In this document: in pieces, positions 32,476-41,442 of the stretch | How positions within the stretch are numbered: the first letter of the stretch is position 1 | Layout: every line of letters begins with the position of its first letter | Assembly: GCA_021299375.1 (NCBI GenBank) | Contig: JAJTGR010000045.1 | Location: 1-41,442 of the forward strand | Direction of reading: 5' to 3' | Source: Gemmatimonadota bacterium | GTDB lineage: Bacteria; Gemmatimonadota; Gemmatimonadetes; Gemmatimonadales; Gemmatimonadaceae | Length of the DNA: 41,442 nt | Notes under the pieces: generated by a model | The model's input: the letters and a program-made list of their open reading frames with translations, nothing else | The model's database searches: none | Told to the model about the DNA's origin: nothing | Made by a program: the position numbers and the translations under genes

Positions 32476-34410
32476 ATGGCTGAGAAAGTTATCGGCATTG
32501 ACCTCGGCACCACCAACTCCGTGGTGTCGGTGCTGGAAGGTGGCGATCCGGTGGTGATTCCGAACGCCGAAGGCGGCCGGACCACCCCCTCGGTGGTCGG
32601 CTTTACCAAGGACGGTGAGCGCCTCGTCGGGCAGATCGCCAAGCGGCAGGCGGTCACCAACCCGCAGAACACCATCTTCTCAATCAAGCGCTTCATGGGC
32701 CGCCGGGTGGCGGAGGCCCAGCAGGAGCAGTCGCGCGTGCCCTACCAGATCGTCGCCGGCCCGAATGACGTGGCGGCGGTCGAGGTGGCCGGCAAGCGCT
32801 ACACGCCGCCCGAGATCTCGGCCATGGTGCTGCAGAAGATGAAGCAGACCGCCGAGGACTACCTGGGCCACCAGGTAACCAAGGCGGTCATCACCGTGCC
32901 GGCGTACTTCAACGATGCCCAGCGCCAGGCCACCAAGGACGCCGGCAAGATCGCTGGCCTGGACGTGCTGCGCATCATCAACGAGCCCACGGCGGCCGCC
33001 CTCGCCTACGGCCTCGACAAGAATAAGAAGAAGGACGAAAAGGTCGCCGTCTTCGACTTGGGCGGCGGTACGTATGACATCTCCGTCCTCGAGCTCTACG
33101 ATGTCGACGGCACGCGCCAGTTCGAGGTGAAGTCCACCAACGGCGACACGCACCTCGGGGGTGACGACTTCGACCAGCGCGTCATCGACTGGCTCGTGGC
33201 CGAGTTCAAGCGCGACCAGGGCATCGACCTCTCCAAGGACCCGATGGCGCTCCAGCGCCTCAAGGAAGCCGGTGAGAAGGCCAAGATGGAGCTGTCGAGC
33301 GCCAGCACGACGGACATCAACCTGCCGTTCATCACCGCCGACCAGTCGGGCCCCAAGCACCTCAACTACACGCTCTCCCGCGCCAAGTTCGAGCAGCTGG
33401 TGGATGACCTCATCCAGCGTACGCTCGAGCCGATGAAGCAGGCGCTCAAGGACGCCGGCATGCAGCCGAGCGAGGTCGACGAGGTCATCCTCGTGGGCGG
33501 CTCGACGCGCATCCCGAAGATCCAGCAGGTCGTGAAGGAGTTCTTCGGTAAGGAGCCCAACAAGGGCGTCAACCCTGACGAAGTCGTGGCCGTCGGTGCC
33601 GCCATCCAGGGCGCGGTGCTCACCGGTGAGCAGAAGGACGTGCTGCTGCTCGACGTCACGCCGCTGTCCCTCGGCATCGAGACGCTCGGTGGCGTGATGA
33701 CGGTGCTCATCCCGCGCAACACCACGATCCCGACCAAGAAGGCGGAAACATTCTCCACCGCCGACGACAACCAGACCACGGTCGAGATCCATGTCCTGCA
33801 AGGCGAGCGCGACCTGGCCGTGTATAACCGCACCATCGGCAAGTTCCAGCTCACGGGCATCCCGCCCGCTCCCCGCGGCATGCCGCAGGTCGAGGTGACG
33901 TTCGACATCGACGCGAACGGCATCCTGCATGTGACGGCGCGCGACAAGGCGTCGGGCAAGGAGCAGAAGATTCGCATCGAGGCGTCCAGCGGCCTCTCGG
34001 ACAACGAGATCGACCGCATGGTCAAGGACGCCGAGAAGAATGCGGCCGAGGACAAGAAGCGTCGAGAGGAAATCGAGATCCGCAACCGCCTCGACTCGCA
34101 GACGTACGAAGTCGAGAAAAACGTGAAGGAGTGGGGCGACAAGGTGGCCGCGCCGCTCAAGGAGCGTATCGACGCGTCGATCGAACGAGCCCGCAAGGCG
34201 CTGCGCGGTGACGACCTGAACGAGATCCGGGCGGCTCAGGAAGAGCTGAGCAAGGCCTACAGCGAAGCGGGCCAGGCGTTCTACCAGCAGCAGGCCGCCG
34301 CCGGCGCGCCGGCGGCGGAAGGTGCCGCGCCTGGTGCCGACGCCGGCGCCCAGGCCAAGGCCGACGACGTTGTCGACGCTGACTACGAGATCGTCGACGA
34401 CAAGAAGTAA
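32476..34410 (+). CDS. dnaK: Molecular chaperone DnaK (Hsp70)
   Basis: ATP-dependent folding chaperone, 644 residues. The actin-like ATPase domain (1-385) has [12 protein letters not shown] at 6-17, [27 protein letters not shown] and [14 protein letters not shown]. The linker [15 protein letters not shown] leads to the substrate-binding beta domain ([20 protein letters not shown]) and helical lid. The tail is Ala/Gly-rich and ends in [11 protein letters not shown], the conserved EEVD-like bacterial terminus. The ATG at 32476 is clear from homology; the frame is open far upstream without meaning. grpE and dnaJ are not adjacent, so the usual operon is split. It is followed by a good terminator and a DegP-type protease. 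Confidence 0.97.
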   Translation: MAEKVIGIDLGTTNSVVSVLEGGDPVVIPNAEGGRTTPSVVGFTKDGERLVGQIAKRQAVTNPQNTIFSIKRFMGRRVAEAQQEQSRVPYQIVAGPNDVAAVEVAGKRYTPPEISAMVLQKMKQTAEDYLGHQVTKAVITVPAYFNDAQRQATKDAGKIAGLDVLRIINEPTAAALAYGLDKNKKKDEKVAVFDLGGGTYDISVLELYDVDGTRQFEVKSTNGDTHLGGDDFDQRVIDWLVAEFKRDQGIDLSKDPMALQRLKEAGEKAKMELSSASTTDINLPFITADQSGPKHLNYTLSRAKFEQLVDDLIQRTLEPMKQALKDAGMQPSEVDEVILVGGSTRIPKIQQVVKEFFGKEPNKGVNPDEVVAVGAAIQGAVLTGEQKDVLLLDVTPLSLGIETLGGVMTVLIPRNTTIPTKKAETFSTADDNQTTVEIHVLQGERDLAVYNRTIGKFQLTGIPPAPRGMPQVEVTFDIDANGILHVTARDKASGKEQKIRIEASSGLSDNEIDRMVKDAEKNAAEDKKRREEIEIRNRLDSQTYEVEKNVKEWGDKVAAPLKERIDASIERARKALRGDDLNEIRAAQEELSKAYSEAGQAFYQQQAAAGAPAAEGAAPGADAGAQAKADDVVDADYEIVDDKK

Positions 34411-34458
34411 GGCGGGGACACCGGGCGGGCCGTACCCCGTCCGGGTTGCCGAACACCG

Positions 34459-34488
34459 AGCCCCGCCGGAAACTCCCGGTGGGGCTTT
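34459..34488 (+). terminator. Rho-independent terminator of dnaK
   Basis: AGCCCCGCCGG (34459-34469) pairs with CCGGTGGGGCT (34476-34486) through eleven pairs including one G-T, around a 6-nt loop, followed by TTGGTGTCTT. Confidence 0.75.
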
Positions 34489-34538
34489 GGTGTCTTATCC
34501 CCGGAGTCCGGTTGCACACCACTCACCCATTACGACCC

Positions 34539-36068
<1,530 letters not shown>

Positions 36069-36105
36069 CGCTCAGCGCGTAGCAACGCCGGTCACAGGGC
36101 GTGCG

Positions 36106-36149
36106 AAACGGGGGGACGGTCGGCCGCGGTGGCCACGGTCCCCCCGTTT
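36106..36149. terminator. Bidirectional terminator between degP and the M55 peptidase gene
   Basis: AAACGGGGGGAC (36106-36117) pairs perfectly with GTCCCCCCGTTT (36138-36149), with an inner GGCC/GGCC pairing. The A-run on one side and the T-run on the other suit termination from both directions. Confidence 0.75.
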
Positions 36150-36182
36150 GGCGTCTGCGGGTTGCCGGAGTCGGTGTCTGCG

Positions 36183-37067
36183 TCAGTCGGTGTTGATGAA
36201 CCGGTACAGCACGCGAATGAGCCGGTAGGCATCCGGCATCGCGTCGCGCGTGAACTCCACCGACGTGGGCGTCACGAGCGTCACCTCGCGGAATGCGGCG
36301 GCCACCTCGGGGATGGTCGGATCACGGAACGCCATGCGGACCGTGTACTGGGCCAGCCGCACCGGCGGCGCCTTTTTCGCACTGGCTACGCTCTCCTTCG
36401 CCGCCAGCTCGATCTCACGGCGCGTGTCCACCAGGGGGCGCAATTCCACCGCGCGCGAGTTGATGGCCCGCTTCACCACCACCCCACGGACATTCGGTAC
36501 CGTGGCCTTCTGTTCCTCGATGGCCACGTCATCCCCGGTGACCATCACCACCGGCACACCGTACCAGCGAGCGAGGAACGCGTTCATGCCGCCTTCGCCC
36601 ACGGACTGGCCGTTGATCTGCAGGTCAGCCAGCACACCCGAGCCCGTGTGCGCGAAGACGCCGCGCGGCGAGCCCGCCTTGGCGTGGTAGCCCACGAAGA
36701 TGATCGCGTCGTAGGTGGCGTCGAGGCCCTCCATCATGCCGTGGCGCTTGAAGCTGTGGCTGATGAGGCGGACACGTGGATCGAGGTCTTCCGGCAGCAG
36801 GTTGCGCTGGCTGCCGTGCGAGTCGTTGACCACGACGTCGGTAGCGCCACCGGCGAAGGCGCCGCGAATGGCGGCATTCGCATCCTCCACCATCAGCTTG
36901 CGGGCACGCCCATACTCGGCACCCGCCGCCGATGTCTGGTTGTCACTGTTGATGCCGCTGATGCCCTCCATGTCCACCGAGATGTAGACTTTTTTCGCCT
37001 GGGCCTTGGCGGAGGATGACAGGGTGACGAGGGCAAGGGCCAGGAGTACCGTCGGGGATCTGCGCAT
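36183..37067 (-). CDS. Exported M55-family D-aminopeptidase (DppA-like)
   Basis: M55 peptidases such as Bacillus DppA are zinc enzymes that cleave N-terminal D-amino acids from short peptides. The 294-residue protein has a signal peptide (about 1-23, ending AKAQA), which Bacillus DppA lacks. Metal residues can be placed at Asp32 and Glu34 in SVDMEGISG, His84 in NDSHGS, His128 in GYHAKAG and a Glu in VGEGG. HGMMEGLD and FAHTGSG are also family features. Secretion suggests work on peptidoglycan peptides or scavenged D-peptides in the periplasm (inference). It is preceded by the unknown exported protein gene at 42 bp, probably in one transcript. Confidence 0.9.
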   Translation of the reverse strand: MRRSPTVLLALALVTLSSSAKAQAKKVYISVDMEGISGINSDNQTSAAGAEYGRARKLMVEDANAAIRGAFAGGATDVVVNDSHGSQRNLLPEDLDPRVRLISHSFKRHGMMEGLDATYDAIIFVGYHAKAGSPRGVFAHTGSGVLADLQINGQSVGEGGMNAFLARWYGVPVVMVTGDDVAIEEQKATVPNVRGVVVKRAINSRAVELRPLVDTRREIELAAKESVASAKKAPPVRLAQYTVRMAFRDPTIPEVAAAFREVTLVTPTSVEFTRDAMPDAYRLIRVLYRFINTD

Positions 37068-37109
37068 CGAAGGGGGGGAAGAAGGAGTTGGAACTGCGCG
37101 TGTGTTGTG

Positions 37110-38690
37110 CTACCGGCAGCCGGGGAGACGGAATGCGCCAATGCGCGTGGAGTACGCACTGTCGCCGGCCTTGAAGTAGTCGCCCACGTACCAGATGGTG
37201 CAGTCGTCGAGCGGATCGACGGCGGTCTGCGTGTAATCCTGCCAGCGGAGCGTGGTGGTCTGTGCGGCTTCGCCGTTCACGAGGGCCACTTCGCGCAGGC
37301 CGAGGGTGCCGGGGGGATCGCGCGGCGTGCGGGCGGCGAAACGCTGCCCCGGAAACTGTGACGCGCTGCCAAAGGAGTAGCCGATGCCGACGTTGCCGAA
37401 GCGGTCGATCGCGGGGCTCGGCATCCAGCGATAGCTGCTGTCGGGCGCGAAGGTCCCCTGTTGGGCGAGCGTCACGGGGTGGTCGACCGCTGCGTGCAGT
37501 TCGTACCAGCGCACACCACCGGCGCCGTTGGCGGTGTTCACGGAATGCGCGGCCACGATGGAGCCGCGGGCGCCGAACTGCCGATACACGACGCGCGCCA
37601 TGAGCTTGTCCCCCTGTGCATCGAGCCGCCGCGCGACACCGGGCTGCGGCACACAGCTGGTCAGCTGGCCGCCACAGAGGTAGCGATAGGGCGCCACGGC
37701 CACGCGTTCAGGCCCGACGAGTGTCGTGCGCGCGGTGTCGGCCCAGTCCACGTGAAACCGCCAGAGCTGCAGTTCGCTGGCGTCAGTGACGCCTGCGAGC
37801 TGGGAACCACCAGCCGCCAGCACAAGGTTGGGCGCCCCGCGTGGTGGCCGTTGCCGCCCATCGAGGTCGGCGGTGTTGAGGAAGTTCACGCCGGGCACAA
37901 GGCGACACAATTCACGCGCCCGTTCGCCGCGCAGCATGCGCGTACGCTCGGCCACGCACACGTGTTTTTCGATCACGTCGTCGCCGGTGCTGGTGGGCAC
38001 GTAGTAGCCGTCGGGCCACACGGCGGGGCGCGGATAGTCGGGAAAGAGCGGCCGGGTGAACTCGTAGCGATACCACGGGCCCATCGGGTCGTCCGTCGCG
38101 CTCACCGCATAGCACATGGCGTAGGTGCCGCCCGGCGGTTCGGGCCCCGGACGCGGTGGCGCCACACGCACCACCGTATCGCGCGTCGGCGCGGGGCGAG
38201 GCAACACGGCCCGGCGCGGCCCTGGCGGCGTGCGGCGCGGCACTGCGCGGCGGAAGGTGGGCAGCACCAGCAGCCAGCGGTCGGCCAGCTGGTCGTAGCG
38301 CACGACCGCATCCCCACTCAGGATCTCCTCGCAGGGCCCACCGAATCCGCGAAACACCGTGTTGGTAGGGAGCGGCCCGTACAGTGGCTTACCTGTGCGG
38401 CTGAAGATCGCCAGCTGCGCATTCACCGTCTGCACGACATGGCGGCGCCCCACGGCCAGCGCATTGTCCGATGGATTGCGCAGGGCCACGCGTCCATGCG
38501 GGCCTGTGAACCGGGCGCCCAGGCCGTCGAACGAGGCGACGAGACGGATGCCCTCGCGGGAGCCCCGCGTGCGCTGCTCGACGGCGTGGGCGCCAGCCGG
38601 CACGCCGGTTGCGGGGCCAACGGGGCTGTTGGCCTGGGCGGCCAGTTCGCAGGAGACCGTGCACGTGAGCAGGAGCGGGACGAAGCGCAT
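37110..38690 (-). CDS. Exported protein of unknown function
   Basis: A 526-residue protein that I cannot assign to a family. A short signal peptide (about 1-19, LLLTCTVSCELAAQA) is followed by a region with repeated beta-type motifs: GRRHVVQTVNAQLAIFSRTG, YDQLADRWLLVLPTF, YAMCYAVSATDDPMGPWYRYEF and WPDGYYVPTST. It continues with RFGNVGIGYSFGS and ends WYVGDYFKAGDSAYSTRIGAF. These read like blades of a beta-propeller of the kind seen in secreted sialidase-like or uncharacterised exoproteins. A Pro/Arg-rich insert lies around 150-185. Eight or more cysteines suggest disulfides. It is divergent from the decarboxylase gene with only 45 bp between starts. Secretion is well supported; function is unknown. 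Confidence 0.72.
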   Translation of the reverse strand: MRFVPLLLTCTVSCELAAQANSPVGPATGVPAGAHAVEQRTRGSREGIRLVASFDGLGARFTGPHGRVALRNPSDNALAVGRRHVVQTVNAQLAIFSRTGKPLYGPLPTNTVFRGFGGPCEEILSGDAVVRYDQLADRWLLVLPTFRRAVPRRTPPGPRRAVLPRPAPTRDTVVRVAPPRPGPEPPGGTYAMCYAVSATDDPMGPWYRYEFTRPLFPDYPRPAVWPDGYYVPTSTGDDVIEKHVCVAERTRMLRGERARELCRLVPGVNFLNTADLDGRQRPPRGAPNLVLAAGGSQLAGVTDASELQLWRFHVDWADTARTTLVGPERVAVAPYRYLCGGQLTSCVPQPGVARRLDAQGDKLMARVVYRQFGARGSIVAAHSVNTANGAGGVRWYELHAAVDHPVTLAQQGTFAPDSSYRWMPSPAIDRFGNVGIGYSFGSASQFPGQRFAARTPRDPPGTLGLREVALVNGEAAQTTTLRWQDYTQTAVDPLDDCTIWYVGDYFKAGDSAYSTRIGAFRLPGCR

Positions 38691-38695
38691 GGGCA

Positions 38696-38701
38696 ACGTT
38701 A
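38696..38701 (-). promoter_or_regulatory. -10 box TAACGT of the unknown exported protein gene (leaderless)
   Basis: Minus-strand TAACGT (38701-38696) is followed by five bases and the ATG at 38690. It overlaps the candidate -35 of the opposite gene, so the two promoters would interfere with each other. Confidence 0.4.
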
Positions 38702-38728
38702 CCGCCGCCTCCCGGCCCCCGCTACATT
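38699..38728 (+). promoter_or_regulatory. Candidate promoter of the decarboxylase gene (leaderless)
   Basis: TTACCG (38699-38704), an 18-bp spacer and TACATT (38723-38728). The GTG start at 38736 is seven bases further, so the transcript would begin at or next to the start codon. Confidence 0.45.
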
Positions 38729-38735
38729 CCACGCC

Positions 38736-40196
38736 GTGACGCCTCCCCTCCAGCTCTCCCGCGCCGACATGCAAGCCCTCGGCGAGCGCGCGCTCGCCAT
38801 GGTCATCGACCACTTCGAGACCAACCGTGATGCGCCCACGGCGCGCACCCTCTCGCGCGAGGACACGGTGCGCCTGCTCCATACGCCGCCACCGGAGGAG
38901 GGTACGCCGATCGACGTGCTGCTCGACACCCTCGCGCAGCACGTGTTTCCCAACACGTTCAAGGCCGATCACCCGCGCTTCTACGCCTTCGTGCCAAGTC
39001 CCACGAACTTCGTGAGCGTCGTGGGCGATTTCCTCATGAGTGGCCACAACGTGTTCGCCGGGCACTGGCTGGCCTCGTCGGCGGCCTCGCAGATCGAGCT
39101 CACGGTCATTGACTGGCTGCGCCAGGCGTGCGGGCTCGGCGAGGGCGCGGGTGGCATTCTGGTGAGCGGCGGCTCCATGGCCAACCTGTCCGCGATCGTG
39201 GCCGCGCGTGAAGCCAAACTCGGCGGACATGACATGCGCGCCGTGGTGTACTGCTCCGACCAGACGCACTCCAGCATGTTCAAGGGGCTGCGCATTCTGG
39301 GATTCGGGCGCGAGCAGCGCCGCGCGGTGGCTACCGATGCGCAGTTCCGCCTGTCGGTACCGGCACTGGAAGCCGCCATGGCCGCCGACCGCGCCGCCGG
39401 GCGCCTGCCCTTCTGCGTGGTGGCCAACGCCGGTACCACCAACACGGGCACCGTCGATCCGCTCGAGGAATTGGCCGCCGTGTGCGCACGCGAGGGACTC
39501 TGGCTGCACGTGGATGGCGCATACGGCGCAGCGGCCGTGCTCACCGAGCGCGGCAAGGCGGCCATGCCGGGGCTGGCGCTAGCCGATTCGATCACGCTCG
39601 ATCCGCACAAGTGGCTGTTCCAGCCGTACGAACTGGGGTGCCTGCTGGTGCGCGATGCGCGGCATCTGCAGCAGGCGTTCCGCATCGATGATGACGACCA
39701 CGCCGACTATCTCGCCGACGTGTCGCGACACATCCAGCAGGATGTGAACTTCTACGACCGCGGCGTGCAGCTCACGCGGTCGTTCAAGGCGCTCAAGCTG
39801 TGGCTGTCCATGCGGGCGTTCGGTCTCGCCGAATTCCGACGGGCAATTGCGGTGGGCTTCGACATGGCGGAAGTCGCCGAAGCGATGTTGCGTGAAGATC
39901 CGCGCTGGGAGATCGTGACGCCGGCGCAGCTGGGGATCGTGACCTTTCGGTGGCGCGACGACGCCGAGGCGCCGGCGGTGCTCGACGCCCGGCTGCGGCG
40001 GGCGGTGGACCTCATGCGCGCCGACGGGTATGCGCTGGTGATGTCGACGATGCTCAAGGGACGGCCGGCGCTGCGGCTCTGCCCCATCCATCCGGGTGCG
40101 AACGCAGACGAGATCCGGGAGACGATCGCACGGTTGGCGCAGTGCTGCGCCATGGCGGCGGCGGAGTCCGCACGGGCGAGCATCGGGTCGTTATAA
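38736..40196 (+). CDS. PLP-dependent amino acid decarboxylase (group II, aromatic-L-amino-acid type)
   Basis: Removes the carboxyl group from an amino acid to give the amine, using pyridoxal phosphate. The 486-residue protein has the group II layout: HPRFYAFVPSPTNFVSVVGD, GGILVSGGSMANLSAI, CSDQTHSSMFKG with the His that stacks on the cofactor, and VVANAGTTNTGTVDPLEELA. LWLHVDGAYGAAA supplies the Asp for the pyridine nitrogen, and the Schiff-base Lys lies in LDPHKWLFQPYELGCLLV. Substrate (Tyr, Trp, Phe, Dopa or Glu) cannot be decided from sequence. The GTG at 38736 is supported by the promoter just upstream. Its stop codon lies inside a perfect TATAAT that may drive the tRNA gene. Confidence 0.92.
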   Translation: MTPPLQLSRADMQALGERALAMVIDHFETNRDAPTARTLSREDTVRLLHTPPPEEGTPIDVLLDTLAQHVFPNTFKADHPRFYAFVPSPTNFVSVVGDFLMSGHNVFAGHWLASSAASQIELTVIDWLRQACGLGEGAGGILVSGGSMANLSAIVAAREAKLGGHDMRAVVYCSDQTHSSMFKGLRILGFGREQRRAVATDAQFRLSVPALEAAMAADRAAGRLPFCVVANAGTTNTGTVDPLEELAAVCAREGLWLHVDGAYGAAAVLTERGKAAMPGLALADSITLDPHKWLFQPYELGCLLVRDARHLQQAFRIDDDDHADYLADVSRHIQQDVNFYDRGVQLTRSFKALKLWLSMRAFGLAEFRRAIAVGFDMAEVAEAMLREDPRWEIVTPAQLGIVTFRWRDDAEAPAVLDARLRRAVDLMRADGYALVMSTMLKGRPALRLCPIHPGANADEIRETIARLAQCCAMAAAESARASIGSL

Positions 40197-40197
40197 T
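40192..40197 (+). promoter_or_regulatory. -10 box TATAAT, candidate promoter of tRNA-Leu
   Basis: A perfect TATAAT overlaps the TAA stop of the decarboxylase gene, 70 bp before the mature tRNA. The leader transcript would contain the GTGGCGG repeats. No good -35 was seen at 16-18 bp. Confidence 0.4.
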
Positions 40198-40212
40198 TCG
40201 GCGCGGCGGCGA

Positions 40213-40247
40213 GTGGCGGGTGGCGGGTGGCGGGTGGCGGGTGGCGG
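40213..40247 (+). repeat. Tandem repeat, GTGGCGG x5
   Basis: Five exact 7-bp copies lie between the decarboxylase stop and the tRNA gene. The array is probably variable in copy number between strains, being short, exact and non-coding. Confidence 0.9.
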
Positions 40248-40267
40248 GTACGATGGGCGTCGCACAC

Positions 40268-40349
40268 GCGGACGTGGCGAAATTGGTAGACGCGCCAGCC
40301 TTAGGAGCTGGTGGGGCAACCCGTCCCGGTTCGAGTCCGGGCGTTCGCA
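40268..40349 (+). tRNA. tRNA-Leu (anticodon UAG)
   Basis: An 82-nt class II tRNA. Acceptor arms GCGGACG (40268-40274) and CGTTCGC (40342-40348) pair with one G-U, and the discriminator is A at 40349. The anticodon stem CCAGC/GCTGG encloses loop CTTAGGA with anticodon TAG at 40302-40304, reading CUA and probably other CUN codons. The long variable arm has GGGCAACCC, and the T arm is CCCGG-TTCGAGT-CCGGG. The CCA end is not encoded. The convergent nuclease gene ends 11 bp later. Confidence 0.96.
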
Positions 40350-40360
40350 TGCAGCGGGAC

Positions 40361-40855
40361 TCAACACCGTCCGGCCCGCGCATCCCCCGGCAGGCAGGCG
40401 AAGCCGTCCACGGCCCATAGGCCGGCGCGCGCGGCTTTGGCCTGCTCGGCGGCTGCGCGGATGCGCGCCACGTGGCGCACGTTGGGTGGGTAGACCACCG
40501 GCACCGCAAAGCCGGCACGCACCAACGCCTCGTTGACGAACACGCCGTCGGCGGCGTAGAGGTACGCCAGGATGCGGCCGTACCGGTCGGTGCGCCGCAC
40601 GTCGAATTCAAGCCGCACGGTACTTCCCACGGGGAGGAGCTGCGCCAGGGCCGCCGTGGCCTGGGCGCCCAATGGGGTCTGACGGCGCTCGGGGGAGTCG
40701 ATGAGCAGCAGCCGGATGCGCTGCGCGTCGCAGTCCACGGTGTCACCGTCCACGATGCGCGTGATGCGGCAGGTCTGCTGGTTCTCGAGCAAGACCGCGG
40801 AATTGGCCGCGCACACCATCAACACCAGCACCCCGCGCCACACTGGGATTGTCAT
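40361..40855 (-). CDS. Thermonuclease-like (SNase-fold) secreted nuclease
   Basis: A 164-residue protein of the staphylococcal-nuclease fold, hydrolysing DNA/RNA phosphodiesters with Ca2+ in well-studied members. An N-terminal hydrophobic segment (about 5-23) suggests export. The fold is marked by ITRIVDGDTVDCDAQRIRLL (Asp ligands), IDSPERRQTPLGAQA, DVRRTDRYGRILAYLYA and NEALVRAGFA. The active-site Arg/Glu pair is plausibly present in IDSPERR and DRYGR. The ATG at 40855 has GAGGGG six bases upstream (40862-40867), a good ribosome-binding site by local standards. The 3' end faces tRNA-Leu. Confidence 0.87.
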   Translation of the reverse strand: MTIPVWRGVLVLMVCAANSAVLLENQQTCRITRIVDGDTVDCDAQRIRLLLIDSPERRQTPLGAQATAALAQLLPVGSTVRLEFDVRRTDRYGRILAYLYAADGVFVNEALVRAGFAVPVVYPPNVRHVARIRAAAEQAKAARAGLWAVDGFACLPGDARAGRC

Positions 40856-41209
40856 TCATCGCCCCTCGGGTAACTCGCCGCATCCTGGACCACCTATGAC
40901 CGTTGCACCTCGATCCTATGGCGGGGGTCCGACAATCGCTGGGGACGCGCAGCGAGCAGGCGGGGCGCGTTGCCGCGCCCGACGGTCCGCCCCGCACACG
41001 GCAGCAGCCGGGCAGCAGCCGGGCAGCAGCCGGGCAGCAGCCGGGCAGCAGCCGCGACAATCGGTGCCTGACGACGGGACAGCCTCGTCGTGGAGATCAA
41101 GATGCCGAGCGCCTCCCCACGGCCCGCGAGCCCATGCCGTGGGCGCCGGGCCTGCCACCCATCAGCCGGCCGGGCGGGCGGGCGCGCTGCACCACCCTCG
41201 GCCCTGGCC
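40856..41209. other. 354-bp intergenic region without recognisable gene
   Basis: It lies between the nuclease start and the stop of the partial serine hydrolase gene, both on the minus strand. Apart from the nuclease ribosome-binding site and the 11-bp repeat array at 41000-41054, I see nothing I can name. The short open frames are the repeat array read through and its antisense, and have no protein-like composition. Confidence 0.7.
41000..41054. repeat. Tandem repeat, GGCAGCAGCCG x5
   Basis: Five exact 11-bp copies start at 41000, 41011, 41022, 41033 and 41044. Each copy can pair with its neighbours only weakly. It is a likely strain-variable minisatellite. Confidence 0.92.
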
Positions 41210-41442
41210 TCAGCGCCGGAATCCCGTGAGCAACCGCGTCAGGAACTGCACATCGTCAAAGTTGTTGCGCTGCGCCGGCCCGTTGCGGATGACGGTGAGT
41301 TCGAGAGAGGGAATCACGTACACCTGCTGCCCGTAGGCACCTTTCGCCATCACGAAGTCGTCGGGGATCATGGCCTGATCGATGATCGGCTTGATCTCCC
41401 GCGAAAACTGGTTCTTGTTGTTGGCGTCGATCGTGGCCGCCA
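41210..41442 (-). CDS. C-terminal end of a beta-lactamase-family serine hydrolase (partial)
   Basis: About 77 residues from the window edge to the TGA at 41212-41210. The segment AKGAYGQQVYVIPSLELTVI, followed by RNG, is the typical last strand and helix region of class C beta-lactamase/penicillin-binding-like hydrolases, where the protein reports its final beta strands before the closing helix (FLTRLLTGFRR). The catalytic SxxK and YxN motifs would lie outside the window, so neither activity nor start can be assessed. Confidence 0.65.
   Translation of the reverse strand, partial: AATIDANNKNQFSREIKPIIDQAMIPDDFVMAKGAYGQQVYVIPSLELTVIRNGPAQRNNFDDVQFLTRLLTGFRR

Noticed and set aside
41000-41054. 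CRISPR-like array
   Set aside because: The 11-bp units are directly adjacent with no spacers and no cas genes are present.

Overview
The window is GC-rich, densely packed bacterial chromosome. It reads as a free-living Gram-negative from the Gemmatimonadota, probably a Gemmatimonas relative. This is inferred from a TonB-dependent receptor with an N-terminal carboxypeptidase-regulatory domain, many short-leader lipoproteins, GTG starts, few clear Shine-Dalgarno sites, and a large phosphate/polyphosphate locus. No IS element, prophage, integrase or CRISPR array was seen, so it looks like ordinary chromosome with a few short tandem repeats.

Layout. 1-244: two inverted arrays of a 14-bp repeat flank a 28-bp palindrome. 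245-4295: divergent ffh and lon. 4328-8720: a minus-strand run of an rRNA methyltransferase, a prepilin peptidase, a HExxH lipoprotein and a DUF445 protein. 8850-9680: an M48 lipoprotein protease. 9704-15082: a tightly overlapping minus-strand purine salvage operon (double-headed 5'-nucleotidase, 79-aa protein, adenosine deaminase, purine nucleoside phosphorylase). 15304-18122: uridine kinase, then a PhoB/PhoR-type two-component pair. 18110-18949: a sirtuin with an altered catalytic position. 19162-31327: a phosphate/polyphosphate block. 31531-36068: rhomboid protease, DnaK and a DegP/HtrA protease. 36183-41442: M55 aminopeptidase, an exported protein of unknown function, a PLP decarboxylase, tRNA-Leu(UAG), a nuclease and the C-terminal end of a serine hydrolase cut by the window edge.

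The most interesting region is 15990-31439. A PhoB/PhoR-like pair is followed by a TonB-dependent receptor, a large surface-type lipoprotein, a small unknown lipoprotein and an orphan PstS-like lipoprotein (no PstCAB in the window). Then come a Ppx/GppA phosphatase and, converging on it, a DUF47-Pit-Ppk operon. Upstream of the receptor, the large lipoprotein and DUF47 lie GTGAC-type direct repeats with exactly 11-bp spacing, the pitch expected for PhoB/PhoP-class operators. I read this as one phosphate-responsive unit covering outer-membrane capture, periplasmic binding, low-affinity import and polyphosphate synthesis and breakdown. The joint regulation and the receptor's substrate are inferences.

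Several genes here appear to be read from leaderless or nearly leaderless mRNAs, because a TANNNT box sits 5-9 nt before the start codon. This fits the general absence of Shine-Dalgarno sequences.
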